In this document: in pieces, positions 18,198 to 27,832 of the stretch | How the letters are laid out: each line of letters begins with the position of its first letter | Numbering within the stretch: position 1 is the first letter of the stretch | Origin: Deltaproteobacteria bacterium | GTDB lineage: Bacteria; Myxococcota_A; UBA796; UBA2385 | DNA length: 53,647 bases | Assembly: GCA_018401435.1 (NCBI GenBank) | Contig: JAGYJW010000047.1 | Span: 1-53,647 of the forward strand | Direction of reading: 5' to 3' | Position numbers and translations under genes: made by a program | Notes under the pieces: generated by a model | What the model was told of the DNA's origin: nothing | The model's database searches: none | What the model saw: the letters and a program-made list of their open reading frames with translations, nothing else

Positions 18198-21119
18198 ATG
18201 GCCAAGTTCACCGCAGCCCAGAAGAGCGAGAAAGCGACCTCCTATGGGCAGGACTGGCTGAGCAGCACCGAGAGCGTCGAAGAGGTCGAGCAAGAGGGCG
18301 GTCCGCCCGTCTCGGCCATGCAGTTCTCCTTGATGGAGACCCCGGTCGAAGAGGACCCCGACGACGGGCCCGACCCCACCCTCGACCCCATGCCCGTGTC
18401 CTTCGACACGGTTCTGGATGAAGACGGCGAGCTGGAAGAGGACGAGGAACAGGACAGCGACTCGGACCTCGACAGCGACGCCCAGGACACGGCGGCCGAC
18501 GACTCGGTGGAGCCCCCTCCCGACGACCCGCCCCCGCCCAGCGACGAGGGCCCCCCCGACCTCGCCGCGGCCCTGGGAGAGGACAACAGCCCGGTAGACA
18601 CCGACACCGGCGGCAATTCCGGCGATCCGGGCGGCACCGACGGCCTGTCGGTCAGCACCAGCGCAGGGTCCGGCGGTGGCCTGGGCTCCGGCGGCCCCGA
18701 CATTGCCGAAGAGGTGGGCCAGAAGGTCGAGTCCGACGATCCGGGCCCGGTGATCCTGGCCCAGGGTGAAGGCGACGCGGTGGCCACCGAGGGGCCGCCG
18801 CCGGGCACCCTGGCCTTTGGCAGCCCGGTGGCCCCCCACGATCCGCTGGTGAGCGAGGTCTGGGCCCTGTCCATGGGCAGCAGCCCCGAAGAGCAGGCCG
18901 CCCACGCCGACACCCGCTTCGCCGAGGTCACCGCCCTCGCCCAACAGAGCGAAGCGCAGGTCCAAGCCACCGCCGCCAGCATGGGCGCCGAGGTGCAGAA
19001 AGGCGTGGCCGACCGCATCGGCCAGGTGACCGGCGCCTATGACGGCGCGATCGCCGAGATCGCCACCCACTATTCAGGCTTGCGGGGCCAGGTGCAGGCC
19101 GCGGTGGATGCCGCCGTGGGCCGCATCGACGGCGAGCTGCAGCGCTCTCTGGCCGCCATCGACGGCGCCTTGTCCAGCCGCCAGGGAGAGCTTGCCGCTG
19201 GCTTCGACCAGGCCGAAAAGGACCTGGAGGCCGCCCGAAAGAACGGTATCGAGGCCTTCACTGGTGCCTGGGGCGACCGCGTGCAGGCCATTCGGGACGC
19301 CGGCGCCCAGAAGGCCCAGGCCGCCATGGACGCGGCCAAGGCCCTGGCCCAGGGGTGGACCGGCGGCGAGGGCATCGAGGTCGAACGCAACGACGCCCGG
19401 CGCAAGGCCGCCCTGGATGTGGGGCGCAAATTCGCCAAAGACATCCGCGACAATGCAAAGGCTGCCGCGGACAGCCTGGCCGGCGGCCTCAGCCAGATCC
19501 CCGGCGCCGTCAACGAGCTGGTGCGACCGGTCACCGAGCAGGTGGCCCAGGCCCGCATCGACGCCGGCACCGCCCTGACCGACGCCGCACAACAGGCCCG
19601 GGCCGAGGTCGAGAAGCAGGCGCGGTCGGCCAAGACGCAGATTCGCGGCGTGGGCAAGGACGCCCAGGACGCCCTCACCCAGCAGCAGGCGAGCGCCAAG
19701 ACCGCCCTGGAGAGCGCGCGGGACCAGGCCACCGAGGCCTTGACCGCCTCCGGGGACGCCTTGTCCTCCCAGATCGCGGCCGCCGGCACCGAGCTGGCCA
19801 GCAGCTATGGCCTGGCCCTCGAACAGCTCCAGACCCTGATTTGTCAGGGTGATCCCCCTTCGTTGGCGGATACCGATGCCGCCGCAGACGAGACCCTGGC
19901 CCAAATCAACAGCTTGATGGAGCAGCAGCTCGCCAGCCTGCAAGAGGCCCGCAACCTGGGCATGGCAGAGCTGGACGGCAGCACCACCGCCGCCCTGGCC
20001 GCCGCGACAGAGACCAAGGACGGCATCATCGCCGACTCCACCCAGGCCGGCGCCCGCTCGGTCCAGGCGGTGAAAGACGCGGCCAACACGCTGGTCTCTG
20101 GCATCAGCAAGTATACGGCCGGCGCCACCCGGCAGCTCGCCGACATCACGGCCCAGGCCATCAAGGGGGCCGGTCAAGCGGTCGCCGGCGCCGTCTCTGC
20201 AATATCGGCCACCCAGACCCAGTGGCTGGGTGATCTCGACAAATCCAAGGACAAGGTGATCGCCACCTTGGACAGCTCGCTGGGCAAGGTGCAGGGCGAG
20301 GCCCAGAAGGCCGCGACCGCCGCCGCCGCCGAGATTGTCGAGAAGTCCTGGTGGGAGAAGGCCTGGGATGTCATCGCCTCGGTTGCCTCGGTCATCGCCA
20401 GCATCGTGGTGGGCATCATCGTCTTTGTGGCGGTGGCCGCCTTCATCGTCGCCACCTTCGGTGCGGGTGCCGTGGTGCTCATCGCTGCTGGCGCGGTGGC
20501 GGGGGCTGCGGCAGCTGTCGCTGGAAAGCTGGCGGGAGACGCCACGAAGTCGCTGCTGACCTGGTCCAACCAGTTCAGCTCCGGCATGGACTACCTGCAG
20601 GCCGGAATCGTCGGCGCGGTGGGTGGCGCCCTGTCCATGGGCCTGGCCGGCGTCGTCGGCCCGCTGGCCAGCGGCATCATCGGGTCCTGGGGCGGCAGCC
20701 TCGCCGACCAGCTCACCGATATCGGGCTCTTCTCCGAGTCCTGGAGTTGGAGCGAGTTCCTGACAGCCGGCGTCTTCGGCAGCGTCTTCTCCTTCGCCGG
20801 CACCAAGTTCTTCGACAAGCAGCTGGGCGGGCGGCTCACCAAGTTCCTCCTGCCCGGCGGCCGCACCGGCAACTCCTGGAATAGCTTCCAGAGCTTCTGC
20901 CGCAGCATGCCGGGGCTCAAGAACCTCAGCACGGCGCAGCGGGGCGTGCTCTGGAAGAACTTCACCTCCGGCAAGATCGAAGGCGCCCCCAAGGACGCCA
21001 TCGAGAACGCCGTGGCCGACCTCACCCAGTGGACGGCCGATCAGGACAAGGAGAAGGCAAAGGCCGAAGAGGCCCAGAAGAAGGCGCTGGCCGACGTGAA
21101 CAGCGCAACGGTGGACTGA
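18198..21119 (+). CDS. 973-residue coiled-coil/glycine-zipper protein, unknown
   Basis: I choose the ATG at 18198 (MAKFTAAQKSEKATSYGQDW) because GAGG lies 8 nt before it; an in-frame GTG at 18189 is also possible. Domains in order: a very acidic, Pro/Gly/Ser-rich region (residues 30-210, for example EEDEEQDSDSDLDSDAQ); a long Ala/Gln/Asp-rich coiled-coil region (about 230-700) made of irregular heptads such as ARAEVEKQARSAKTQIRG; a strongly hydrophobic stretch of two or three helices (about 715-780, IASIVVGIIVFVAVAAFIVA); a glycine-zipper segment (GIVGAVGGALSMGLAGVVG); and a basic tail. No signal peptide is seen. The architecture recalls trunks of large secreted or injected effectors, but no toxin or named domain is recognised. 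Confidence 0.8.
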   Translation: MAKFTAAQKSEKATSYGQDWLSSTESVEEVEQEGGPPVSAMQFSLMETPVEEDPDDGPDPTLDPMPVSFDTVLDEDGELEEDEEQDSDSDLDSDAQDTAADDSVEPPPDDPPPPSDEGPPDLAAALGEDNSPVDTDTGGNSGDPGGTDGLSVSTSAGSGGGLGSGGPDIAEEVGQKVESDDPGPVILAQGEGDAVATEGPPPGTLAFGSPVAPHDPLVSEVWALSMGSSPEEQAAHADTRFAEVTALAQQSEAQVQATAASMGAEVQKGVADRIGQVTGAYDGAIAEIATHYSGLRGQVQAAVDAAVGRIDGELQRSLAAIDGALSSRQGELAAGFDQAEKDLEAARKNGIEAFTGAWGDRVQAIRDAGAQKAQAAMDAAKALAQGWTGGEGIEVERNDARRKAALDVGRKFAKDIRDNAKAAADSLAGGLSQIPGAVNELVRPVTEQVAQARIDAGTALTDAAQQARAEVEKQARSAKTQIRGVGKDAQDALTQQQASAKTALESARDQATEALTASGDALSSQIAAAGTELASSYGLALEQLQTLICQGDPPSLADTDAAADETLAQINSLMEQQLASLQEARNLGMAELDGSTTAALAAATETKDGIIADSTQAGARSVQAVKDAANTLVSGISKYTAGATRQLADITAQAIKGAGQAVAGAVSAISATQTQWLGDLDKSKDKVIATLDSSLGKVQGEAQKAATAAAAEIVEKSWWEKAWDVIASVASVIASIVVGIIVFVAVAAFIVATFGAGAVVLIAAGAVAGAAAAVAGKLAGDATKSLLTWSNQFSSGMDYLQAGIVGAVGGALSMGLAGVVGPLASGIIGSWGGSLADQLTDIGLFSESWSWSEFLTAGVFGSVFSFAGTKFFDKQLGGRLTKFLLPGGRTGNSWNSFQSFCRSMPGLKNLSTAQRGVLWKNFTSGKIEGAPKDAIENAVADLTQWTADQDKEKAKAEEAQKKALADVNSATVD

Positions 21120-21154
21120 GGCCGCTCCCCGCACCCGCACCCGCTGCCGCAGCC

Positions 21155-21808
<654 letters not shown>

Positions 21809-21810
21809 CT

Positions 21811-22528
21811 TCAGCGTCCCCCAAAGATCAGCTCGCAGTCTTCCAGGACCTGGGCCGGGTGGGTGGCGATCGCGCTGCCCACATTGTATTCCAGCAGCAG
21901 ATCGCCGTTTTCATCGAGCAACACCGTGCGGCGGCTGGCAAAGGACGCCGAGGCGCTGGTGGCGGCCCCATAGGTCAAGGCCAGGGTGCGGTCGCCATCG
22001 GTCCACAGCTCGTAGAGGAAGCCCTCTGCCTCGGCGAAGGCCTGGTTGGCGGCCGGGCTGTCGAAGCTGGCGCCCACGATGACGACGCCCAGGGCGTCGA
22101 AGTCGGACTGGAGGTCGCGGTACCCGCAACCCTCCACCGTTCAACCGGCTGTCCCCGCGGCCGGGTAGAACCAGATGACGGTGGGGTGACCCAGCAGGTC
22201 TTCGCGGTCGCGACCCGTGCCGTCCCGGTTGGTGGCGACAAAGTCGGGGGCGGGCACATCGCGGTCGGGCGGGGTGCCATTGGTGGCAGAGCCGCCGTCG
22301 CTGCCATCCGTGCCGTCGCTGCCATCCGTGCCGTCGCTGCCGTCGCTGCCGTCGCTGCCATCCGTGCTGTCGCTGCCATCGACCCCGTCGTCTGCCATCG
22401 ACCCCGTCGCTGCCATCGACCCCGTCGCTGCCATCGGCGCTGCTGTCTTCGGCGCCGCCGGTGCCATCGGCTTTGCTGCTGCAGCCCGACACAAGGGCGC
22501 CGGCGAGCAGCAGGGTGGTGAAACGCAT
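21811..22528 (-). CDS. Probable selenocysteine-containing peroxiredoxin lipoprotein (BCP/AhpC-TSA type)
   Basis: The ATG at 22528 follows a perfect AGGAGG and starts MRFTTLLLAGALVSGCSSKA, a lipoprotein signal. An Asp-Gly-Ser spacer follows; one extra base near 22391 shifts the frame within these repeats. Then comes a thioredoxin-fold domain: VPAPDFVATNRDG, HPTVIWFYPAAGTAG, TGA at 22141-22143, then TVEGCGYRDLQSDFDALGVV and on to the stop at 21811. In BCP-type peroxiredoxins this place reads GCTVExC, with the peroxidatic Cys exactly where the TGA stands and the resolving Cys five residues later, which is present here. Sequence on both sides of TGA is in one frame and fully family-like, and a SECIS-like hairpin follows. 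I infer Sec insertion and a peroxide-reducing role in the periplasm or at the outer membrane. The alternative is a nonsense mutation. Confidence 0.82.
22109..22136 (-). promoter_or_regulatory. SECIS-like hairpin downstream of in-frame UGA
   Basis: Starting four bases after the UGA, UGGAGG pairs with CCUCCA and, after a single bulged G, UUGCGG pairs with CCGCGA (one U-G pair), leaving apical loop GUA about 18 nt from the UGA. A stem of this size with a bulge and a G/U apical loop at this distance is the pattern of bacterial SECIS elements bound by SelB, such as that of fdhF. Confidence 0.65.
22291..22443. repeat. Asp-Gly-Ser/Thr codon repeat (spacer of the peroxiredoxin)
   Basis: Imperfect tandem units such as GCTGCCATC/GTCGCTGCC encode DGSDGTDGSDG-type spacer sequence on the minus strand. 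One unit near 22391 has an extra T (GTCGTCTGCC against GTCGCTGCC), which causes the frameshift. Confidence 0.75.
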
Positions 22529-22529
22529 G

Positions 22530-22564
22530 GAGACCTCCTGGGGCGGGATAGCCCAGGAGGTCTC
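22530..22564 (-). promoter_or_regulatory. 13-bp hairpin sequestering the peroxiredoxin ribosome site
   Basis: On the coding strand GAGACCTCCTGGG and CCCAGGAGGTCTC form a perfect 13-bp stem around a 9-nt loop. The 3' arm contains the AGGAGG Shine-Dalgarno and ends one base before the ATG. It begins about 14 bp after the stop of the upstream gene, so it could also act as an attenuating terminator, though no U-run follows. Confidence 0.7.
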
Positions 22565-22578
22565 GGCTTGCACGGACC

Positions 22579-23799
22579 CTACCAGGCCTTCAGCCAGCCG
22601 AAGGCGGGGGCGGCCCAGGACGCGCGGGGCTCGGCGGGAGGCGTCACCCACTCGGTGGGGCGGCCCGTATGACCCTGGGTGACCAGGCTGCCCACCCAGC
22701 TGGCTTCGGCGTAGACCCGGTCGATCTGCCGCCGGATGTCGGCCACATCGGCCTCGGTCACCACCCCGTTGGACGTGGCCTTGTAGAACTGCACGGTGAC
22801 CCGGACCGGGAAGCGATCATCCCGCTCGATGGCCAGGCCGCCAATCTCCTTGAAGGGGCCCTCCACCGCGCCATGGCTGATGACCGCAGCCTCCACATCG
22901 CTGCCGCGCCGGGACTCGCCGGCTTCGGCAGCGGGGGCTTCCATTGGCATAGCGTCGAGATATCCAAGATATTCCATCTGGCGGTGGGCCTGCCGCTGCT
23001 TCAGGGGCACCTGGATGACCAGCACCACGTTGGCCCCGTCTTCGCCCCCCGCCGCGATGGCTCCGCCGGGGCCGGGGTCCACCCGCCCGCTGCGCACATC
23101 GGACAGGCGGGCCGCGGTGAAGGGCGCCCGCTCGCCGTCGGCGTTGAAGAAGAGGGGCTCGGACATATAGCCGCCCGCATTCTCGATGATCTGGATGCTG
23201 GTGCCCTGTCGGGTGGCCACCAGGGTCAGCACCGCGGGGTTCCCAGGTGAGGACTGGTAGTTGTAGAGCACCGGCGTAAACGTGGCCTCCCCCGCCTTGG
23301 GCACGGGCAGGAAGCAGGCCTGGGCCGAGACCAGCACGTCGCGATCCCGGCTGCTCCACAGGCCCCGCCCGGTCCCCGCCCAGGAGCGGGGATCATGCAG
23401 GTAACGGCGGGTGTCCCGCAGGATCTCGCTGAGGGTGACCGGTCGCAGCTCGTCTTCGCCCCAGGCGTTGCCCACGGGCATCAAGAAGTCCTCGGGGGAG
23501 AGGTCGGCGCTGACGTCGTTGAAGTTATCGAAGCGGAAGACAGGCATGGGGTGCAGGTTTCCGTTGGAATCGCGCACGCCGATGGTCATATCGCTGATAT
23601 TCGGGCCCACGGACGAGCCCTTGCTGCGGCCGGTGTCCTCCCAGGTGACGTTGAGCACCGAGAGCCCGTGGCGGGCGGCGATGCCGGTGACCTCGGAGGA
23701 CCAGGGCATCTGCTCGACGGCCTGGATGGTGCTGTCGATGCCGCGGTCGGCGAAGGCGGGGGCGGCGAAGAGGGCGGTGGCCAGGAGGGCGTCGAACAT
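22579..23799 (-). CDS. Exported protein of unknown function
   Basis: This 406-residue protein starts MFDALLATALFAAPAFADRG, a signal peptide, after an ACGGAGCC ribosome site. Recognisable stretches include EVTGIAARHGLSVLNVTWED, DMTIGVRDSNGNLHPMPVFR, FLPVPKAGEATFTPVLYNYQ, DGANVVLVIQVPLKQ and RFPVRVTVQFYKATSNGVV. These suggest a large beta-rich periplasmic or surface protein. No catalytic motif or named family is recognised. It is first in a minus-strand operon with the Sec-peroxiredoxin and a Thr-Asp lipoprotein; 50 bp holding the ribosome-site hairpin separate it from the second gene. It is divergent from the GreA/B-like gene. Confidence 0.72.
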   Translation of the reverse strand: MFDALLATALFAAPAFADRGIDSTIQAVEQMPWSSEVTGIAARHGLSVLNVTWEDTGRSKGSSVGPNISDMTIGVRDSNGNLHPMPVFRFDNFNDVSADLSPEDFLMPVGNAWGEDELRPVTLSEILRDTRRYLHDPRSWAGTGRGLWSSRDRDVLVSAQACFLPVPKAGEATFTPVLYNYQSSPGNPAVLTLVATRQGTSIQIIENAGGYMSEPLFFNADGERAPFTAARLSDVRSGRVDPGPGGAIAAGGEDGANVVLVIQVPLKQRQAHRQMEYLGYLDAMPMEAPAAEAGESRRGSDVEAAVISHGAVEGPFKEIGGLAIERDDRFPVRVTVQFYKATSNGVVTEADVADIRRQIDRVYAEASWVGSLVTQGHTGRPTEWVTPPAEPRASWAAPAFGWLKAW

Positions 23800-23907
23800 G
23801 GGAGGCTCCGTTGCGGGGGTCGTGGGGAGAACGCCGCGGGGCCGTGGTCCTTACAGGTGCGCCACACAGAAACGCGCTACCGTGGCCGGCCCAGCAGGAG
23901 CGCGCGC

Positions 23908-24381
23908 GTGACGATGGACAAGAGCGCAGTGTTGAAGGCCCTTGCCGCCGAGGTGGCCGCAGAGCTCGACGCCGTCGAGCGGGTCGCCGCCATGGCCCGG
24001 GACGAGGCGTCGAGCGAGGAGTCCAAGGCCGAAGGCAAATACGACACCCGCGCCACCGAGGCCTCCTACCTGGCCCGAGGCCAGGCCTGGCGCGTGGCCG
24101 AACTTCGGCGCCTCTCGGCCTGGATGCAGGTCTTCGACGCGACGGTCCCGCGGGATGTGGTCGAGGTCGGCGCCCTGGTCGAGCTGGGCGGACACCGCGA
24201 CGCCTGGGTCTTCATCGGTCCCATTGGCGGCCCCAAAGTGCAGGTAGATAAACGAACCTTGCGCATGATCTCCTTGGACTCCCCCCTGGGCGGCGCGATG
24301 GCGGGGCTGTCCGAAGGCGAGGGCTTCGCGGTGGACAGCCCCCAGGGCCGGGTGGAATACGAGATCCTCCACCTTCGCTGA
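23908..24381 (+). CDS. GreA/GreB-like transcription factor
   Basis: This 157-residue protein is best started at the GTG at 23908, because CAGGAG lies 7 nt upstream; an ATG two codons later is also possible. The first half is a coiled coil (ARDEASSEESKAEGKYDTRA, EASYLARGQAWRVAELRRL). The second half matches the GreA/GreB C-terminal FKBP-like domain (DAWVFIGPIGGPKVQVD, then LDSPLGGAMAGLSEGEGF and VEYEILHLR). GreA/B proteins bind the RNA polymerase secondary channel and rescue backtracked complexes. The coiled coil lacks a clear acidic tip pair at the expected turn, so it may be a non-cleaving relative. Confidence 0.72.
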   Translation: MTMDKSAVLKALAAEVAAELDAVERVAAMARDEASSEESKAEGKYDTRATEASYLARGQAWRVAELRRLSAWMQVFDATVPRDVVEVGALVELGGHRDAWVFIGPIGGPKVQVDKRTLRMISLDSPLGGAMAGLSEGEGFAVDSPQGRVEYEILHLR

Positions 24382-24437
24382 CCCGGCGCCGGGCTCGCGT
24401 TAGCTCGCAAGCCTCCCCGCGCTGCCTGGATCCCAAG

Positions 24438-24923
24438 ATGGTCGAATTGCCGCTGCATCCCGCCCTGGTGCACCTCCCGCTGGGCGTGGCCCTGATCCTC
24501 CCGCTGGTCGCGGCCCTGGTGCTGGCCGGCTGGTGGACCGGACGCCTGCCCCGCTTCGCCTGGTGGCTGGCGGTGCTGCTGCAGGTCGTCGTGGTGGCCG
24601 GCAGCTTCGTCGCCATGGAGACCGGGGAGGACGAGGAGGAGCGGGTGGAGGAGGCCATCGGCCACGACGCCATCCACGAGCACGAGGAGGCGGCCGAGGC
24701 CTTCAGCTATGCCGGCCTGGCCCTGCTCCTGGTCTTTGTGGGCGCGGCGCTGCTGCCCAAGGAGCCCCTGGCCCGCAAGCTGGCTGCGGCCGGGGTCCTG
24801 GGATCGTTGGCCACGGCGGGCCTGGGCCTCGATACGGGCCACCACGGGGGCGAGCTGGTCTATGTGCATGGCGCCGGATCGGTGGGGCTGTCACCCCCCG
24901 CGGCGGCGCCGGCCCCGCGCTGA
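24438..24923 (+). CDS. DUF2231-type membrane protein
   Basis: This 161-residue protein opens MVELPLHPALVHLPLGVALI, the HPxxVHxP motif of DUF2231. It has four hydrophobic segments, with a charged loop (METGEDEEERVEEAIGHDAI) rich in Glu and His between the second and third, a usual feature of the family. The role of DUF2231 proteins is not settled; some occur with redox or heme systems, which fits the multiheme genes immediately downstream. Confidence 0.78.
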   Translation: MVELPLHPALVHLPLGVALILPLVAALVLAGWWTGRLPRFAWWLAVLLQVVVVAGSFVAMETGEDEEERVEEAIGHDAIHEHEEAAEAFSYAGLALLLVFVGAALLPKEPLARKLAAAGVLGSLATAGLGLDTGHHGGELVYVHGAGSVGLSPPAAAPAPR

Positions 24924-24992
24924 AGGCCCCGCCGCCGCGCGGTGGCATTGGCGCGGCACGGGGGCATAGCGGGCCCGCCCCTGCGGTGGATC

Positions 24993-27029
24993 ATGCCGAC
25001 CTCGCGCCCGACCTGCCATAGTGGGGATCCCCCCCCCGCCTTCCCTCGAGCTGCAACCATCCTCCCCCGCCTGTCTGGAATCCTCCTGGGCCTGCTCTCG
25101 GGCTGCGGCGTCCTGCCCCAGGCGGGGGTGCCCGCCGGGCCTTCGGACGGGGACGGGCAGGAGCTGCACGCCTACCTGGTGGGGCAGGTGCAGACCGCGG
25201 ACGGCCAGCCGGCGGCAGGGGCCTGGCTGGTGCTGGATCCCGGCGGCTACGAGGCCCAGGCCGACGCCACAGGCGCCTACGCCTTTGCCCCGCTGCCGGC
25301 GGGAGCGCGGGTGGTCATCGCCGCGCTGGACGGCGCCCACTTGCGCTCCGATCCCATCGTCCTCGCTTTGGGGGACACGCTTCGCCTGGACTTGCGCCTG
25401 CCGCCGCCGCCCCCGGCGGGGGCCCGGGTGGAGGTCTGGGTGGCCGACCCCGCGGGCGACCCCCTGGCCGACATCTCGGTGCGCGATGGGGCCGGCGAAG
25501 CGGCGTGGACCGATGCAGACGGGCGGGCCACGCTGTGGCTGCCTGGCGGTCAGTCCTCCCGTCTCAGCATCGAAGATCCGCTTGGCATCTATGTCAGCGC
25601 AGAGCTGGATCTCGGCCGTCTTGATGCGGCGGGCGGCGATCAGTGGCACAGCACCCTGTCGGCGCGCCCGGGTGCCAGCGCGCGCACCCTTGGATCGGCC
25701 GCCTGCGCCGCCTGCCACCCCGACCAGGCCAGCACCTGGAGCCGGACGGCCCACGCCCACGCCCTGGATGCGCCGGTCAGCAGCGCCTTGGAGGCGCGTT
25801 TTGCGGCAGGGGCCGAGGTGGCCCTGGGTGCCGCCCAGGCCACCCTGGAGCAGGAGGGCGAGGCCCTCTACCTGCGCCTGACCGATAGCGATGGCGACCA
25901 GGGGCGCTGGTTGGTGGCCGGCTTCATCGGTTGGCCCGAGCGGGCCACCGTGCCCTGGACCGAAGAGGGCGGGCGGGCCTGGCCGCTGCCGGTGGGTTGG
26001 GTGGCCGCCGACCCCTCCCGCCCGGACTACCTGGCCGATGGGGGGCTGCTGCTGCCCTACCAGGTCGAACGCTGGCTGGATGCAGAGGGCCGCCTGATCG
26101 CGCGCCAGCCAGACCAGAGCGCCGGGCCGCTGCCTGCCCTGCCATGCCACCGGCTTCTCCCTGGCCGCCCAGGCCGATGGGGGCGCCGTGATGACCGCCG
26201 AGCGGGGGGAGGGGCGCTGGATGGAGGCCGGCGTGGGCTGCGAGCGCTGCCACGGCGCCGGCAGCGACCACCGTCGGGCGGCTGCCTCGGCGCCGGCAGC
26301 GAGATCGTCCACCCCGGGCTGCTGGACGCGGATCGGGCCTCGGCGGTCTGCGGCCAGTGCCATGCCAATACAGCGGCCCATGGCAGCGGCCTGCCTTTTC
26401 CGGTTTCCGACGAGACGGGCTATCGGCCCGGCGACCGCTTGGATGCCCACGCCAGCCCGGCTGGCAGCCTCGGGCCGGCGGAGCCGCGCCGACCCATATG
26501 CAGGTGGAGGAGCACGCCGAATCGACCCACGGTGCAGCGGGCTTGCGTTGCGAAGATTGTCACGCCCCCCATGGCCCCGCGTCCGACCCGGCAGGGCAGG
26601 GGATGCTGCGGGTGCCATCCCGCGACAACGGGCTCTGCCTGGGTTGCCATGGCGCCTTGGACTTCGACGACGATGCTTTTGCCGGTGCGGCCATGTGCGC
26701 TTTGACCCCGCCGGCATCACCGAGGCGGGGCGCTGCACCGCGTATGCCCGGCACGCGGCGGTCTGTGGTGGGACGCCCGGTCGGGGGCGGGCGACCTGGC
26801 CAGCCACCGCATGCGCGCCCTGCCGCCTGCAGAGACGGTCGCGGTCTTTGGCGCGGACAGCACGTTGCCCCTTGGCAGCTTTCCGGCCCACGCCTGCGGC
26901 GATTGCCACGCCTGGAATTCCTGGAGATTCGGGTTGAGCGGCGTGGCCTTCCCGGGCCCCGATGGCGATCCCACCCTGCGGGCCAGCCACGAGGCCCACC
27001 AGGTCGCCTTTGAGGGGATCTACCCGTGA
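24993..27029 (+). CDS. Multiheme c-type cytochrome lipoprotein with carboxypeptidase-regulatory-like domain (frameshifts)
   Basis: The likely lipobox is GLLSGC after ILPRLSGILL. The exact start is uncertain: the in-frame ATG at 24993 gives a long N-terminus. Residues 30-200 form Ig-like regulatory domains (VQTADGQPAAGAWLVLDPGG, DATGAYAFAPLPAGARVV). The rest is a multiheme region with CXXCH at 25704, 26131, 26239, 26349, 26549, 26636 and 26895, plus one damaged site near 26734 where CTA..MPGTRR lacks its CH, so about eight hemes. Frame changes occur near 26125, 26270, 26500, 26690 and 26750. The stop overlaps the next gene by GTGA. It is likely an outer-membrane or surface electron carrier. 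The CHMP-type sequence and final HEAHQVAFEGIYP are typical of multiheme respiratory cytochromes. Confidence 0.72.
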
Positions 27030-27832
27030 ACGTGCTATGGACGCTCATTCTCGGGCTTGTGCTTCTCAGCGGCTGCGGCCGGCTGGCCGAGTGGACCGCG
27101 CCGGATCCCCCCGACGCGGTCTTTCCCCACCCCGTCGGCTATTCCGAAGCGGCCAGCCATGGGGCCGAGGCCCTTGCCCGGGGCATCGGGGCCTGCGACA
27201 GCTGCCACGCCGAGGGCGCAACGGCGGGCGATTGTTCAGACTGCCACCTCCTTGGCCGCATCCCGAAGGCTTCGGCGCCGGCGCGCTGCATGGCCCGGGC
27301 ACCTGGGGCGAGGGCGGCGACCGCGCGGCCTGCGACGGCTGCCACGCGGTGCCCGGTCGGGTGGCCACCGAGCGCCGCCTGCACCGCCTGTCGCGGCACC
27401 TGGCCCCCATCCACCCGGCTTTGCCGAGGCCGGGGCCCACGGACGGGCCGCGATGGCGCGGGGCGACGCCACAGTGGTCTGTGGCGCCTGCCATGGCGCC
27501 GATCTCGCCGGGGGCTCTGTGGGCGTGGGCTGCGCGGACTGCCACCTGGCCTGGCCGCACCCGGCCGGCTTCAAGCCGCGGTGCATGGGGCGGCCTGGTC
27601 GGCCGATCCGGCCTGCGCAGGCTGCCATGGGGGCCGGACGGAGGGGCAGCGCCGGTGGTGTCTCCTGTGACCCGCTGCCACAAGGCCTGGCCACACCCAG
27701 AAGACTGGCCTGGCGGGCATATCTCCGAGGCCGGTCGGGTGGGAGGCCACCTGCCTGCGCTGTCACCACGCGCCCGCCGCCCGCGCCTTGCCGGCAAGCT
27801 GCGCCCCCGCCTGCCACGGGGTGGCGCCATGA
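27026..27832 (+). CDS. Multiheme c-type cytochrome lipoprotein (frameshifts)
   Basis: GTG start at 27026 overlaps the preceding stop. The N-terminus VNVLWTLILGLVLLSGCGRL carries lipobox LSGC. CXXCH sites are visible at about 27194, 27233, 27331, 27480, 27531, 27614 and 27752 in changing frames. Damaged sites are CTACRG near 27380 and CDPLP (expected CDRCH) near 27668, and a CX3CH (CAPACH) near 27808. Repeats of a CH..WPHP pattern (HLAWPHPAGF, HKAWPHPEDW) link the hemes. The stop overlaps the next ATG (ATGA at 27829). It is likely a periplasmic or outer-membrane electron carrier in the conduit operon. Confidence 0.68.

Noticed and set aside
17421..21140. Long minus-strand open frames opposite the lipoprotein and the 973-residue gene
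   Set aside because: Gly/His/Leu-rich antisense products; the plus strand has ribosome sites, signal peptides and heptads.
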